64,000 bases of DNA from Planctomycetota bacterium (GCA_028281765.1 JANQJF010000087.1:186001-250000), one strand, 5' to 3'. Counted from the first letter of the stretch, positions 40,369 to 49,200 are shown. Program-made: numbers and translations. Notes: generated by a model not told the origin, from the sequence alone.

Positions 40369-40878
40369 TCAGATCGTGCCGTTGATCAGGCTGCCACTGC
40401 GCGGCGCTTGCGAGACCGCGGCGTTGCGGTCGTAGCCGGTCGTGGGTGCCTTGGATGCGATTCCCGCGATGTCGTGCAGGATGCCTTCCTGCGCGAGTCG
40501 CGACGTGTCGAGCAGCCGCGCTCCGACGCGGCTCTCGATCTGAACTGCTCTGGCCGCCGTGCGCACCGCAGCGCCAGCCTTCTCGAGTCGCCTTGACAAC
40601 GACGCCGGTGCGCGTCGGCAGAGCGTCCGCAGGCTCGGTTCGCCTTCGAGTCCGAGGCTCTTGCCGATCGCGAGCGTGAGTTCCACGCGCTTCGTCTCGA
40701 GCTGGGCGGACTCTCGCTGAATCCCGTCCAGCTGCTGGACCGAACCCTCGAGTTCGCTCGGACGCACCGCGATGAACGCCGCGCGTCGGCGCACCATCTC
40801 GTCGCGGAGCTGGGTCAGCATGCGCGCCTCGTCTTCGAGGACGCGACAGAGGCCGGCGAAGTCGGGTTGGGCGTTCAT
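40369..40878 (-). CDS. flgN: FlgN-like export chaperone
   Basis: 169 residues, almost entirely helical and charged (ELEGSVQQLDGIQRESAQLE). Size, position directly before flgK and helical content fit FlgN, the cytoplasmic chaperone that holds FlgK and FlgL before export. Its ATG overlaps the flgJ stop by four bases. Sequence identity within this family is low, so the name rests on context and pattern. Confidence 0.8.
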   Translation of the reverse strand: MNAQPDFAGLCRVLEDEARMLTQLRDEMVRRRAAFIAVRPSELEGSVQQLDGIQRESAQLETKRVELTLAIGKSLGLEGEPSLRTLCRRAPASLSRRLEKAGAAVRTAARAVQIESRVGARLLDTSRLAQEGILHDIAGIASKAPTTGYDRNAAVSQAPRSGSLINGTI

Positions 40879-41195
40879 GCGGCGATCTCCTTGGTCTCCT
40901 CGGCGGCCGGCTCGATCTGCCCGAGGTCGTCGAGGTGCTTGATGAGTGCGTCCGCGACGCCGACGCGACCACTCCCCGAGATGTGCTCGGACATGAAGGT
41001 GTCGAACCACTCGCTGTAGGTGTCCGAGCCGGGGCCCGATCCGAACATCTCACTCTCTCCGAGGTAGTCCGTGCCCTCGCGCATCTTCGAGACGATCTGC
41101 TGGATGAAGATCGCCTCGAACTGGGAGGCGACCTTCTCGGCCTCGGCACGGGGCGCTGGCGTCGGCGCGGACTTGGAAGTGATCCCACCGATCAT
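40875..41195 (-). CDS. flgJ: rod-binding protein, FlgJ N-terminal domain only
   Basis: 106 residues with the rod-binding pattern AEKVASQFEAIFIQQIVSKM and SDTYSEWFDTFMSEHI. It lacks the C-terminal glucosaminidase present in gamma-proteobacterial FlgJ, as in many alpha-proteobacterial and spirochaete relatives, so another enzyme must open the peptidoglycan. Its start overlaps the flgI stop (ATGA). Confidence 0.88.
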   Translation of the reverse strand: MIGGITSKSAPTPAPRAEAEKVASQFEAIFIQQIVSKMREGTDYLGESEMFGSGPGSDTYSEWFDTFMSEHISGSGRVGVADALIKHLDDLGQIEPAAEETKEIAA

Positions 41196-42328
41196 CACTG
41201 CACCTCCAGCGGCGCGTGCAGGTAGCCGCCACGGTCGAGCCACTTGAAGACTTCGATGAGCTGACGCGGGGACAGCTGGAGGCTCTTCAGGTTCTCGAGC
41301 AGTTCGCCCACGGTGGCGCCGCCGCCGCCGAGCGCGACCGGGTCGCGATCTTGAATGGTGACGTCGATCAGCGTGCGGTCGACGCGTTCCGTCGTGCCCG
41401 GGTTTTGGATGCCCGGAGCCGGCTGCGAGACGTCTTGTTCCGAGATCACGGAGATCGTGAGGTCGGACATCGCGACGACGCACGGGCTGATCTGCACGCC
41501 GGCGCCTGCGATGATCGTTCCCGTGTCGAGGTGAACGATGACCTTCTGCGGGTGTTCGACCGCGACCTTGATGTCGCGGATCAGGCCGAGCGAACGCAGG
41601 ATGCTGATACGGTCGCGCTTGTCGAGCGGAAGCGTAATGCGAACAAGCGCTTCGTCCTGGACGAACGCACGGACCCCTCCATCACCGAGCACGCGGTTGA
41701 TGCCCGCGACGATGTTGTGCGCCGTGCGCAGACTCGGGTGCAGAAGCACGAGCTGGAGGTCGCCCGCTTCACTGAGAAGCTCGGGCGACAGCGGTTCGAC
41801 GACGCGTCCGCCACCGGTGACGCGACCTGACGTCGGGTTGTTGCGAGCGACGCTGGCCGTTACGCCCTGGGCCGCGTAGCCACCCGTCGACACGATGCCC
41901 GCCGCCACGGCGTAGACCTTGCTGTTGGGTCCGTCGTAGTAGGCCAGATCGACTTGCTCGAGGTAGCCGCCCTCGAGCGAGATCGCGTCACCGAGTGCCT
42001 TGACCTGGACGTCGAGCGTGCGACCGATGTGCGCGAACGGGGGCAGCTCCGCCGAGACGGACACCAGCGCAACCGAGCCCGAGGTCAGGTCGGCTTCGGT
42101 GACGTTCAGGTTGTAGCGACGGATGAAGTTCGCCGCCGCCTGCCGCGTAGCTCGGTCGCCAGATCCGGTCTTGTTGAGGCCGGTGACGAGGCCGATCGCC
42201 GTGATCGTGTTGTTCATCGCGCCGTGCAGGCGCGTGATGTTGCGGATCGGGACCTTGAGCACGGGGTCCTGGGCGAAGGCCGGAGCCGCAAGCAAGGCGA
42301 ACATCGAGAGCTTGATCGTGCGATGCAT
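41195..42328 (-). CDS. flgI: flagellar P-ring protein FlgI
   Basis: 377 residues with a signal peptide (MHRTIKLSMFALLAAPAFA) and typical FlgI motifs (AITAIGLVTGLNKTGSGD-like start, GGYAAQGVTASVARN, VAVEHPQKVIVH, terminal LSPRQLIEVFKWLDRGGYL). It forms the periplasmic ring around the rod, anchored in peptidoglycan. Together with flgH and flgA it shows a diderm-type flagellum. Confidence 0.96.
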   Translation of the reverse strand: MHRTIKLSMFALLAAPAFAQDPVLKVPIRNITRLHGAMNNTITAIGLVTGLNKTGSGDRATRQAAANFIRRYNLNVTEADLTSGSVALVSVSAELPPFAHIGRTLDVQVKALGDAISLEGGYLEQVDLAYYDGPNSKVYAVAAGIVSTGGYAAQGVTASVARNNPTSGRVTGGGRVVEPLSPELLSEAGDLQLVLLHPSLRTAHNIVAGINRVLGDGGVRAFVQDEALVRITLPLDKRDRISILRSLGLIRDIKVAVEHPQKVIVHLDTGTIIAGAGVQISPCVVAMSDLTISVISEQDVSQPAPGIQNPGTTERVDRTLIDVTIQDRDPVALGGGGATVGELLENLKSLQLSPRQLIEVFKWLDRGGYLHAPLEVQ

Positions 42329-42337
42329 GAGAGACTC

Positions 42338-42955
42338 CTAGAAGGGCCAGGCTGCCCAGACGAGCGTGTCGAACAGGACGCCGACGGGGCCGCGCGTGGT
42401 CACGCGTGTGTTGCCGCCCTCACCGGTCATGGAGATGCGCGCTTCGGCGACGAGCGACGACGGCACGGAGTTCTGCGCGGTGATGTCGAGCGGGCGTACG
42501 ACACCGCTGATGCGCAGGGTCTTGAGCTCGTCGTCGACTTCGACCATGCGGGAGCCGGCCACCACGAGGTTCCCGTTCGGCATCCGGTCGACGATCATGA
42601 CCGCCATGCGCGCCTCGAACGTGGCGTCCTTCTCCTGGCGGGCTTCGCCCTGGAAGGAGCGGGTCTGGCGCACGTCGGCTTCCGGCAAGACGTTGGTCTT
42701 GAACGTCTTCTCGGAGAGCGTGTAGGCCTCGATCTGAGCGCGCAGCGACGTCGCGTTGTCGCGCTCGACTCGGTCTTCGTTCGTGATGCTGCTCCGCTCT
42801 TGGATCACGATCGACAGGATGTCGCCGACGTTGCGCGCCGAGAGGTCGGCGATCTGCGAGCCGGTCGTGGCGCGGGCCTTGTAGAGGTTCTGTGCGGACG
42901 CGTGCTCCGCGGTCAGCAGCGCGAGCGTCAGGCAGGAGGTCAGGATGCGGATCAT
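42338..42955 (-). CDS. flgH: flagellar L-ring protein FlgH, without lipobox
   Basis: 205 residues. The mature part has VGDILSIVIQERSSITNEDR and PNGNLVVAGSRMVEVDDELK, characteristic of FlgH. The signal peptide (MIRILTSCLTLALLTAEHAS) ends in AQ, a signal-peptidase-I-like site: the only cysteine (position 8) lies inside the hydrophobic region, so the usual acylated cysteine is missing. The L-ring would then be held without a lipid anchor. It lies 11 bases past the flgA stop. Confidence 0.94.
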   Translation of the reverse strand: MIRILTSCLTLALLTAEHASAQNLYKARATTGSQIADLSARNVGDILSIVIQERSSITNEDRVERDNATSLRAQIEAYTLSEKTFKTNVLPEADVRQTRSFQGEARQEKDATFEARMAVMIVDRMPNGNLVVAGSRMVEVDDELKTLRISGVVRPLDITAQNSVPSSLVAEARISMTGEGGNTRVTTRGPVGVLFDTLVWAAWPF

Positions 42956-42966
42956 GGCTGTCTCTC

Positions 42967-43959
42967 TCAGTTGGGAATGACGACGATGCCAGACGAGTAG
43001 ACGATTGCCTGCACGGGCTTGGTCGTGGACAGGCTGCGGACCATGATGCGGCCGCCGACTGGCCCGTCCTGGAGCGCCACGGCCTTGGTCGAGACCTGGA
43101 TGCGACCGCGCTTCGCGATCAACGTGACGAGGTCGTTGCGATGAACGACCGCGGGCTTGGCCACGTCGCCGAGGCGGAGCAGTCGATTGCCTTGCACGTC
43201 GCGCGCGGCGACCATGCCGTCGACGAGTTCGAACGACGATAGGTGCGAGCTGGTGCCCGGAGCGACTTCGACGCGTTGCATCATGACGTTCGAGGCGTCG
43301 ATCGACTCACCCTTGCGGATAACGCGGGCGCTCGTGAGTGCGTTCGCGAAGTGACGAAGGCGGTAGTTGAGCGGGATCGTCTTGAAGATCTCTTCGTCGA
43401 CGACGATCTCGAGGTTGATCGTGGCGCTCGTCGGGTTGACTCGACCGTTGCGCAGCTTCGCGCGCAGCGCGAGGTCGAAGCGACCGGGCGGGACGCGGAG
43501 CGTGTTGAGCTTGTTCAGGATCTCGAACTCGATGTCGGAACCCTGCTTCTCGAGCACGGCGCGCATGACCGGGTCGGCGGCAGCGGTGATGTCCTCGGGC
43601 TGGAGGACCGTCGCGATCGGCTGCGCGACGACTTCGCGCGCGCCGGTCATCTCGATCTGCTCGGGGCTCAGGCCGTTCGCGACCAGGCGCCGCATGATGT
43701 CGCCGCTTGGCAGCACGCGGTTGAACCCGAGCGCGGGTCGGTTGGCGATACGAATGTCGCCAATCCGGCTCTGCAGGTCGGCGCTCGTGGTCTCGATCGT
43801 CGCAAGATCGCGCATGAGAACCGCGGTGCCGCGGATCAGCGCTTCGGTCTTGCAGCGGACGAGAACACGCGCCTTGTCGTTCGTCGACGCTACCGGCGGA
43901 TCGTGCGGCAGCGCGGCGAGCGTCGTCGTGCACAGAAGCAGGGTGGCGATCATCGTCAT
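42967..43959 (-). CDS. flgA: flagellar P-ring assembly chaperone FlgA
   Basis: 330 residues with signal peptide MTMIATLLLCTTTLAALP. The C-terminal SAF domain has RVIRKGESIDASNVMMQRVE and the terminal ALQDGPVGGRIMVRSL and VQAIVYSSGIVVI typical of FlgA. The N-terminal ~160 residues are an extra domain that lengthens the protein. FlgA helps FlgI assemble into the P-ring in the periplasm. It follows flgG. Confidence 0.93.
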   Translation of the reverse strand: MTMIATLLLCTTTLAALPHDPPVASTNDKARVLVRCKTEALIRGTAVLMRDLATIETTSADLQSRIGDIRIANRPALGFNRVLPSGDIMRRLVANGLSPEQIEMTGAREVVAQPIATVLQPEDITAAADPVMRAVLEKQGSDIEFEILNKLNTLRVPPGRFDLALRAKLRNGRVNPTSATINLEIVVDEEIFKTIPLNYRLRHFANALTSARVIRKGESIDASNVMMQRVEVAPGTSSHLSSFELVDGMVAARDVQGNRLLRLGDVAKPAVVHRNDLVTLIAKRGRIQVSTKAVALQDGPVGGRIMVRSLSTTKPVQAIVYSSGIVVIPN

Positions 43960-43965
43960 GTCCTC

Positions 43966-44760
43966 CTACCGAATGATGGTTGTGGCCTGCTGGAGCATCT
44001 GGTCACTGGCCTGGATCGACTTGCTGTTCACCTCGTAGGCTCGTTGCGCGACGATCAGGCTGACGAGTTCGTTGACGATCTCGACGTTCGACCGCTCGAT
44101 GAAGCCCTGCATGATCGAGCCGAGGCCGTTCTGTCCGGCCGCAGCTACGGTCGGCTGACCGGACGCATCGGTTTGGCGCACGATGTTGCCGCCGTCCGCC
44201 AGGAGGCCGGACGGGTTGACGAACTTCGCGAGGTTGATTTGACCGAAGTCAGCCGTCGAGTCGGGCGTGCTCGCGAGTCGGCCGGTCACACGACCCTCGA
44301 GGTCGATGTTGACTTCGAGGAGGTCGGCCGGGAGGTTGATCTCCGGCTGGAGCACGAAGCCGCTGCTCGTCACGAGCTTGCCGTCCGCGTTGACGTGGAA
44401 CTGACCGTCGCGCGTGAAGCCGAACGAGCCGTCCGGCATCGTCACCTGGAAGAAGCCGTCACCGTCGATCGCAACGTCGAGATTGCGGTTGGTGATCTCC
44501 AGCGTTCCCGCGGAGTAGATCTTGGTCGAGCCGGACAGGCGCGAACCAGAACCGACCTGGAGGCCGATCGGGCTCGGCGTGCCGGTCGCGTCCCTCTGGA
44601 GGCCCGGGGACTGGAACGTGACGTAGAGCAGGTCTTCGAAGGAGGGGGCGGACTTCTTGAAACCCGCGGTGTTCACGTTCGCGATGTTGTTCGCGATCGT
44701 GTCGACCATGACCTGTTGGGCCTTCATGCCCGTTGCGGAGGTGTAGAGGCTCTTGAGCAT
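43966..44760 (-). CDS. flgG: flagellar distal rod protein FlgG
   Basis: 264 residues, the normal size. Start MLKSLYTSATGMKAQQVMVD, ANNIANVNTAGFKKS and the terminal NVEIVNELVSLIVAQRAYEV are diagnostic. It forms the distal rod that crosses the P- and L-rings. Four bases separate it from flgF. Confidence 0.97.
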   Translation of the reverse strand: MLKSLYTSATGMKAQQVMVDTIANNIANVNTAGFKKSAPSFEDLLYVTFQSPGLQRDATGTPSPIGLQVGSGSRLSGSTKIYSAGTLEITNRNLDVAIDGDGFFQVTMPDGSFGFTRDGQFHVNADGKLVTSSGFVLQPEINLPADLLEVNIDLEGRVTGRLASTPDSTADFGQINLAKFVNPSGLLADGGNIVRQTDASGQPTVAAAGQNGLGSIMQGFIERSNVEIVNELVSLIVAQRAYEVNSKSIQASDQMLQQATTIIR

Positions 44761-44764
44761 GGGA

Positions 44765-45496
44765 TTACCTCATCATCGCTTGGACGTATGAGCTGTGGAT
44801 GCCGTCGACGGTGGTCATCGCCTTCGTCGTCGCCCCGAAACTGCGTTGGACGGTGATCATCGAGATCAGTTCTTTGAGGACGTCGACGTTGCTTTCCTCG
44901 ACGTAGCCTTGACGGACGCTCGGAGCGGCTGCCAAGGACACGGGTTGATTGCCGCGATCCATGTAGAGACTGCGACCGATCGAGACGAGTCGGTCGGGAT
45001 CCGACACTTCGTAGACGCCGAGCTGGCCGAGCGTCCGCTCCTGGCCGTCGACCAAGCCGTTGACGGTGCCGTCGGTCTCGATGCGGAGCTCCTGCGCGTT
45101 GTTGACCTGAATCGGCTGGTCGTCGCGACCCAGGAACGCTTCGCCGTTCGGGCTGACCAAGTTGCCACTCGAGTCGACGATGAACTCGCCACGCCGTGTG
45201 TAGAAGGTGCCGTTGCCGTCCTGGACGCGGAAGAACTGGTCCTTGCCGAGGGCGGCGTTCATCTTGTCGCCCGCGCGCTGGCTGCCAGGAGTGAAGTCCG
45301 TCGACTCCGCGTAGGTCACGCTGGGCAAGGTGCGGTTCAGCATCGAGAAGAAGCCCTGCGAGCCGGAGTGGGCCACGGGCAGCTTTCGCTTGAAGGAGTG
45401 CGTCGTCGCGTTCGCGATGTTGTTGGAGATCGCTGCCTGGCTGTCCGCCAGGAAGTTCATGCTCCGCGCGAGGCTCAGTTCTGCGTAGCCAGCCAT
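44765..45496 (-). CDS. flgF: flagellar proximal rod protein FlgF
   Basis: 243 residues from ATG 45496. It has the rod-protein start (AISNNIANATTHSFKRK) and end (ESNVDVLKELISMITVQRSF). Its position between flgE and flgG and its shorter length than FlgE mark it as the second FlgF/FlgG-type rod protein. The start follows the flgE stop by two bases. Confidence 0.88.
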   Translation of the reverse strand: MAGYAELSLARSMNFLADSQAAISNNIANATTHSFKRKLPVAHSGSQGFFSMLNRTLPSVTYAESTDFTPGSQRAGDKMNAALGKDQFFRVQDGNGTFYTRRGEFIVDSSGNLVSPNGEAFLGRDDQPIQVNNAQELRIETDGTVNGLVDGQERTLGQLGVYEVSDPDRLVSIGRSLYMDRGNQPVSLAAAPSVRQGYVEESNVDVLKELISMITVQRSFGATTKAMTTVDGIHSSYVQAMMR

Positions 45497-45498
45497 GA

Positions 45499-47454
45499 TT
45501 ACCTGACGATGTTCACGAGCTCGGCGAGGATCTCGTCGGTCGTGGTGATGATTCGGGAGTTCGCCTGGAAGCCACGCTGCGCTTCGATGAGCGAAACGAA
45601 CTCTTCGGCGATGTCGACGTTGCTGTTCTCGAGCGAGCCGGCGCGGATCCGGCCGGCGCCGGCGGCTCCGGCGACGGTCGAAACAGGGTCGTCCGAGTTC
45701 GGCGACTGCACGAACATCGTGTCGCCCGACCGGAGCAGGCCGCCCTCGTTGGCGAACACCGAGATGCGGAGAGTGTCGAGAATCTGCGTCTGGCCGTTGC
45801 TGTAGAAGCCCGCCAGGTTCCCGCTGCTGTCGATCGCGACGTTCAGCAGCGTGCCGGCGCCGAAACCGTCCTGGTCGGTCGCGGCGACGGTCGTTGCGTT
45901 GCCGAGCATCGTGACCCCGTCGAACTCGCTCTGCGTGCCGAAGTCGATCGTCACCGATTGTGCGCCGGCGCCGGGGAATGCGAACGTGATCGCGTTCGAG
46001 CCGCCGCCGATGACGTTGAACGAGCCGTCCGGGTTGAATCGGATCGAGGAGATCAGGCCGCTGGTGATCTGCGACGGGTCGTCCGCGATCGTCGCTTCGA
46101 GGTCCCAGACGCTGCTGTCGGTCGCGCTCCGCGTGAACGTGAAGCTGACCGGGTGAGCGATGCCCTGCGAATCGATGACGTCCATCGCCGCGGTCGCGGT
46201 GTCCGGGCCGGTGCCATCCTGGGACAGACCGAAGGTCGGCCACGCGTTCTTCGTGCTGGTCGTCAGGTCGCCGATGTTGAGAGAGAGGTTCGCCGGGCCC
46301 TTGTCGCGCGAGCGAAGCTCGATGTTGCCCGACGCGGTCAGCGTCGCGGTAGCCGTGGCGCCGCTCGCGTCGGTCGCGATCAGGCCGTTGATGAACGTCA
46401 GCATCGAATCGACAGTCGTGCCGTCCGTGCCATACGTGAACGTCGCCGAGAACGGCGTGCCGTCGACGTTGGTGCCGGCGACCGCGATCGTGTCGCCGGT
46501 CTGATACGGGGCGACGCGCGACGTCAGGTTGGCCAGATCCGTCGTGCCGGTCGCGATCGACTGCGTGCCGCTCACGAGCGTGGTGTTGAGACCGAGCACG
46601 TTGAGCAGCCCGGTGCTGTCCGACGCGTCGTCGAACTTCAACGTCGCGTTGTCACCGAGAGTCACCGTGTCGATCTGCACCGCGCCACCGCTCAGCTGGA
46701 ACGCGAGGCCCGTGGTCTGCGCGTCCATGGCTGCCATGACTTCGTTGGTCGTCGCGGCGCTGATGTTCGTGAAGTCGCTCGTGTTGAAGACCACGCGCTG
46801 CTGCGCCTGGCCGTCGACCGAGACGAGAATGCTCTTGCCCGCGAATGCGGAGAGGTCGAACGGTCCGGTGCCGGTCGTTTTCGTCGCCGCGGTGCCCGCG
46901 AACATCGGGTTCTCGGACTCGATGACTTCTTCGAGCGGGCCGGACACTTCGGCGGGCAGCGAGCCCGTGAACGAGATCTCGGTTGTCGGGTTCGCCGGCA
47001 GGGTGTCGGCCTCGGGGACTTCGATGTTCGTGCCATCGGAAGCGAGGACGCGCAGGCCCGAACGCGAGTCTACGAGCTGGCGGTTGGCGTCGACGCCGAA
47101 CGTGCCGACCCGCGTGTAGTAGGTCTGGTTGCCGTCGGACAGGGTGAAGAAGCCCTTGCCCTGGAGCGCGATGTCGAGCGGGCGGCCCGTGTCTTGGAAG
47201 GTGCCCTGGTTGGTGTTGACGTCGATCGAGCCGACGGACGCGCCGAGACCGATCTGCATCGGGTTGACGCCACCGAAGGTGCCGCTCGGACCCGAACCCG
47301 GACGCACGGTGAAGCTCAGAATGTCACTGAACGTCATGCGTGCGCCGCGGTAGCCGGGCGTGCTGACGTTCGCGAGGTTCGAACCGATGACGTCGATGTG
47401 CGTCTGGTGCGAACGCAGGCCGGCGAGGCCGGTGAACAGTGCGGTGTTTACCAT
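45499..47454 (-). CDS. flgE: flagellar hook protein FlgE, enlarged
   Basis: 651 residues, about 250 more than in enterobacteria. The ends (MVNTALFTGLAGLRSHQTHI and SNVDIAEEFVSLIEAQRGFQ) are the conserved hook/rod helices. Residues ~198-290 form an inserted module (FDLSAFAGK, VSVDGQAQQRV, DFTNISAATTNEVMAAM) that also occurs in FlgK (~440-528). The extra mass should make a thicker or sheathed hook surface. The hook polymerises under FlgD and FliK, both encoded just upstream. Confidence 0.95.
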   Translation of the reverse strand: MVNTALFTGLAGLRSHQTHIDVIGSNLANVSTPGYRGARMTFSDILSFTVRPGSGPSGTFGGVNPMQIGLGASVGSIDVNTNQGTFQDTGRPLDIALQGKGFFTLSDGNQTYYTRVGTFGVDANRQLVDSRSGLRVLASDGTNIEVPEADTLPANPTTEISFTGSLPAEVSGPLEEVIESENPMFAGTAATKTTGTGPFDLSAFAGKSILVSVDGQAQQRVVFNTSDFTNISAATTNEVMAAMDAQTTGLAFQLSGGAVQIDTVTLGDNATLKFDDASDSTGLLNVLGLNTTLVSGTQSIATGTTDLANLTSRVAPYQTGDTIAVAGTNVDGTPFSATFTYGTDGTTVDSMLTFINGLIATDASGATATATLTASGNIELRSRDKGPANLSLNIGDLTTSTKNAWPTFGLSQDGTGPDTATAAMDVIDSQGIAHPVSFTFTRSATDSSVWDLEATIADDPSQITSGLISSIRFNPDGSFNVIGGGSNAITFAFPGAGAQSVTIDFGTQSEFDGVTMLGNATTVAATDQDGFGAGTLLNVAIDSSGNLAGFYSNGQTQILDTLRISVFANEGGLLRSGDTMFVQSPNSDDPVSTVAGAAGAGRIRAGSLENSNVDIAEEFVSLIEAQRGFQANSRIITTTDEILAELVNIVR

Positions 47455-47484
47455 CTTCCCCTGACTCCCTGTTGTGCCGCTTGG

Positions 47485-47967
47485 TTAGGACTGCTGCTCT
47501 TCGTCGCTCTCGGTCGACGTGTCGGCGCTGTCTGATGCCTGCTCGTGAATCGCGGTGACGCGGCGCATGTCGACCTCTTGGTCGCCGACGCGCAGGCGCA
47601 CGTCGCCTTCCTCGGTTACGAACACCGAGTCGACTTTGCCTTCCATCTCGACGCCGTCGTCACTCACATATTCGACGTTCTTGCCGAGCAGCGAGCTGCC
47701 TTCACTCAGGCCCTGCAAGCGAGCGAGAAGACCCTGGAAGTCCAGAAGCTGGAGCATGTTCTCGTTCAGCTCCTGCTGTTGCTCGATGCTCGAGTAGCTC
47801 GCCATCTGCTCCGTGAAGGACGCGCTGTCGACCGGGTCGAGCGGGGTCTGCGTCTTCATCTCCGCGACGAGCAAGCTCAAGAACGGGTTGTCCCCGAAGT
47901 TGGCTTCATTCGTGGACAGGACTCCCGTGCCGGGAGTGTTGAGACCGTCGATTGCCTTCGTTTCCAT
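47485..47967 (-). CDS. flgD: flagellar hook-cap protein FlgD, short form
   Basis: 160 residues. The N-terminal FlgD signature is present (FLSLLVAEMKTQTPLDPVD, then FTEQMASYSSIEQQQELN), followed by a small Tudor-like part (GKVDSVFVTEEGDVRLRVG). Enterobacterial FlgD is ~230 residues, so the C-terminal FnIII-like part appears lost. It caps the growing hook and is exported itself. It lies 12 bases from the fliK stop. Confidence 0.9.
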   Translation of the reverse strand: METKAIDGLNTPGTGVLSTNEANFGDNPFLSLLVAEMKTQTPLDPVDSASFTEQMASYSSIEQQQELNENMLQLLDFQGLLARLQGLSEGSSLLGKNVEYVSDDGVEMEGKVDSVFVTEEGDVRLRVGDQEVDMRRVTAIHEQASDSADTSTESDEEQQS

Positions 47968-47979
47968 GATTCGTTGTGC

Positions 47980-49038
47980 TCAGATCCAGAAGTCGAGTCC
48001 GTCCGCGGTGATGAATCCGCGCGGGGCGAACTCCATCGGACGGGTTTGTTCGGTTTCGTCGCCGGCGCTCGGGCCGTCGTTGTGCTGGTTGCGCGCGTCG
48101 CGGTTCGCGTCGTCGCTGCCTTCCGCCTGCGGATCACGCGAGCGGATGTCGGTGTCGGTCACGGTCAGCCCCTGCGCTTCGAGGTGCTGGCGCAGCTCGG
48201 CGATGTGCTTCTGCATCATGACCGCGACCTCGGGCCGTTCCGCGACGACCGAGAGACGCAGCGAGTCGCCTTCGACGACCATGCGCATCTCGAGCTCGCC
48301 GAGCTGCGGCGGGTCGACGAGCACGCGCATCTCGCCGCCGTCCGGCATCAGCCGCATCGCGATTTGGCGGAAGATCGAGTCGCGCGCATCTTCGGCCATG
48401 CGCAGCGTCGCGGCGTTGAGCGAGCGGTAGCCCGTCGTCGCGGCTGGTGCAGAAGCCTTCTCGGTGGCACCGACCGCGTTGCGCGTCGCCGGGATCGCGT
48501 CTGCTCCGGTCGCCGTCGCCGTCTGTGGGGCAGCTTGACCCGGTGCCGTCACCGCAAAGGTCGTGGCTTGGCCCTTCGACTGTGCGGCCGCGGCCTCGGC
48601 ATCGGCCAGGTGGGCGAGAGTGGGTTGAAGTGACGAAGGCGAAGTTCCAGCTCCTTTGCCTGCGATTTCTCGACTCGCTGGAACCCCGCCCTCGTGAGTG
48701 CGATCGGAGTCGGTCAGCTCGACCGCGCGTCGCGGCGCGTCGGTGACCGTCGAAAGTTGCGACGACTCTTCGTCGCCTTCCGGCTGACCCTGCCGAACCT
48801 CTTCGGGCTGCGGCGGTTGCTCGGCAGTCGGCGGAGCCTCCGCCTGCGTCGGCGCTTCGGTCGTCTCACCGGAACGCTGCGATGCGGAAGGCTCGTTGTC
48901 ACGGTCGTTGCGTTGCGCCGACTGGAGCTCTCTCTGGAACTCGGTCGGGGCACCCTCGCGATCGCCCGCGAAGTTCGCCGACGGCACGCTCATGGGGTCG
49001 AATTCGACACGTCCGAATTGGGTGATGTTGACTGCCAC
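47980..49038 (-). CDS. fliK: flagellar hook-length control protein FliK
   Basis: 352 residues. The N-terminal two thirds are Q/E/A-rich and disordered, as expected for the molecular ruler; the C-terminal domain has LVDPPQLGELEMRMVVEGD and HIAELRQHLEAQGL, matching the Flg_hook domain that switches export specificity. The start is a GTG. It is the first gene of the hook operon, and a sigma-54 promoter lies ~30-45 bases upstream. Confidence 0.9.
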   Translation of the reverse strand: MAVNITQFGRVEFDPMSVPSANFAGDREGAPTEFQRELQSAQRNDRDNEPSASQRSGETTEAPTQAEAPPTAEQPPQPEEVRQGQPEGDEESSQLSTVTDAPRRAVELTDSDRTHEGGVPASREIAGKGAGTSPSSLQPTLAHLADAEAAAAQSKGQATTFAVTAPGQAAPQTATATGADAIPATRNAVGATEKASAPAATTGYRSLNAATLRMAEDARDSIFRQIAMRLMPDGGEMRVLVDPPQLGELEMRMVVEGDSLRLSVVAERPEVAVMMQKHIAELRQHLEAQGLTVTDTDIRSRDPQAEGSDDANRDARNQHNDGPSAGDETEQTRPMEFAPRGFITADGLDFWI

Positions 49039-49068
49039 GATGGGTCTCTGACTCTCCGGAGGACAGAG

Positions 49069-49084
49069 AGCACATCGCGTGCCA
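49069..49084 (-). promoter_or_regulatory. sigma-54 promoter of the hook operon
   Basis: Minus strand TGGCACG-CGAT-GTGCT. The -24 element TGGCACG matches the consensus fully, the -12 element GTGCT differs from TTGCT at one base, and the invariant GG and GC are exactly ten bases apart. Transcription would start near 49058, about 20 bases before the fliK GTG. Two dyad-symmetric sites lie ~75-130 bases upstream, where an enhancer-binding protein would sit. Confidence 0.72.
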
Positions 49085-49159
49085 TTCCGACGAGAACTCG
49101 ATGGAGGCCCATGCCATCGGTGATTTGCGATTCGTAGCGTGGAACGAGCGCCGTGCGCC

Positions 49160-49200
49160 GGCAGGATGTGCCGGGCGCGGGCCTGGCAGGAATTGCCGGG
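49160..49200. promoter_or_regulatory. pair of dyad-symmetric sites, candidate enhancer-binding sites
   Basis: GGCAGGATGTGCCGGG at 49160-49175 and GGCAGGAATTGCCGGG at 49185-49200 are direct repeats identical at 14 of 16 positions and 25 bases apart. Each contains the palindrome GGCA-N5-TGCC. They lie upstream of the sigma-54 promoter and also upstream of the divergent FlgM-like gene, so they may bind an NtrC/FleQ-type activator. Confidence 0.45.

Noticed and set aside
43243..47535. Two long plus-strand frames over flgA/flgG and flgE
   Set aside because: Both lie opposite unmistakable flagellar genes and have arginine-rich shadow composition.
49184..49198. TGGCAGGAATTGCC as a second sigma-54 promoter for the FlgM-like gene
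   Set aside because: The GG and GC pairs are only eight bases apart, not the required ten. It is better read as one of two dyad sites.
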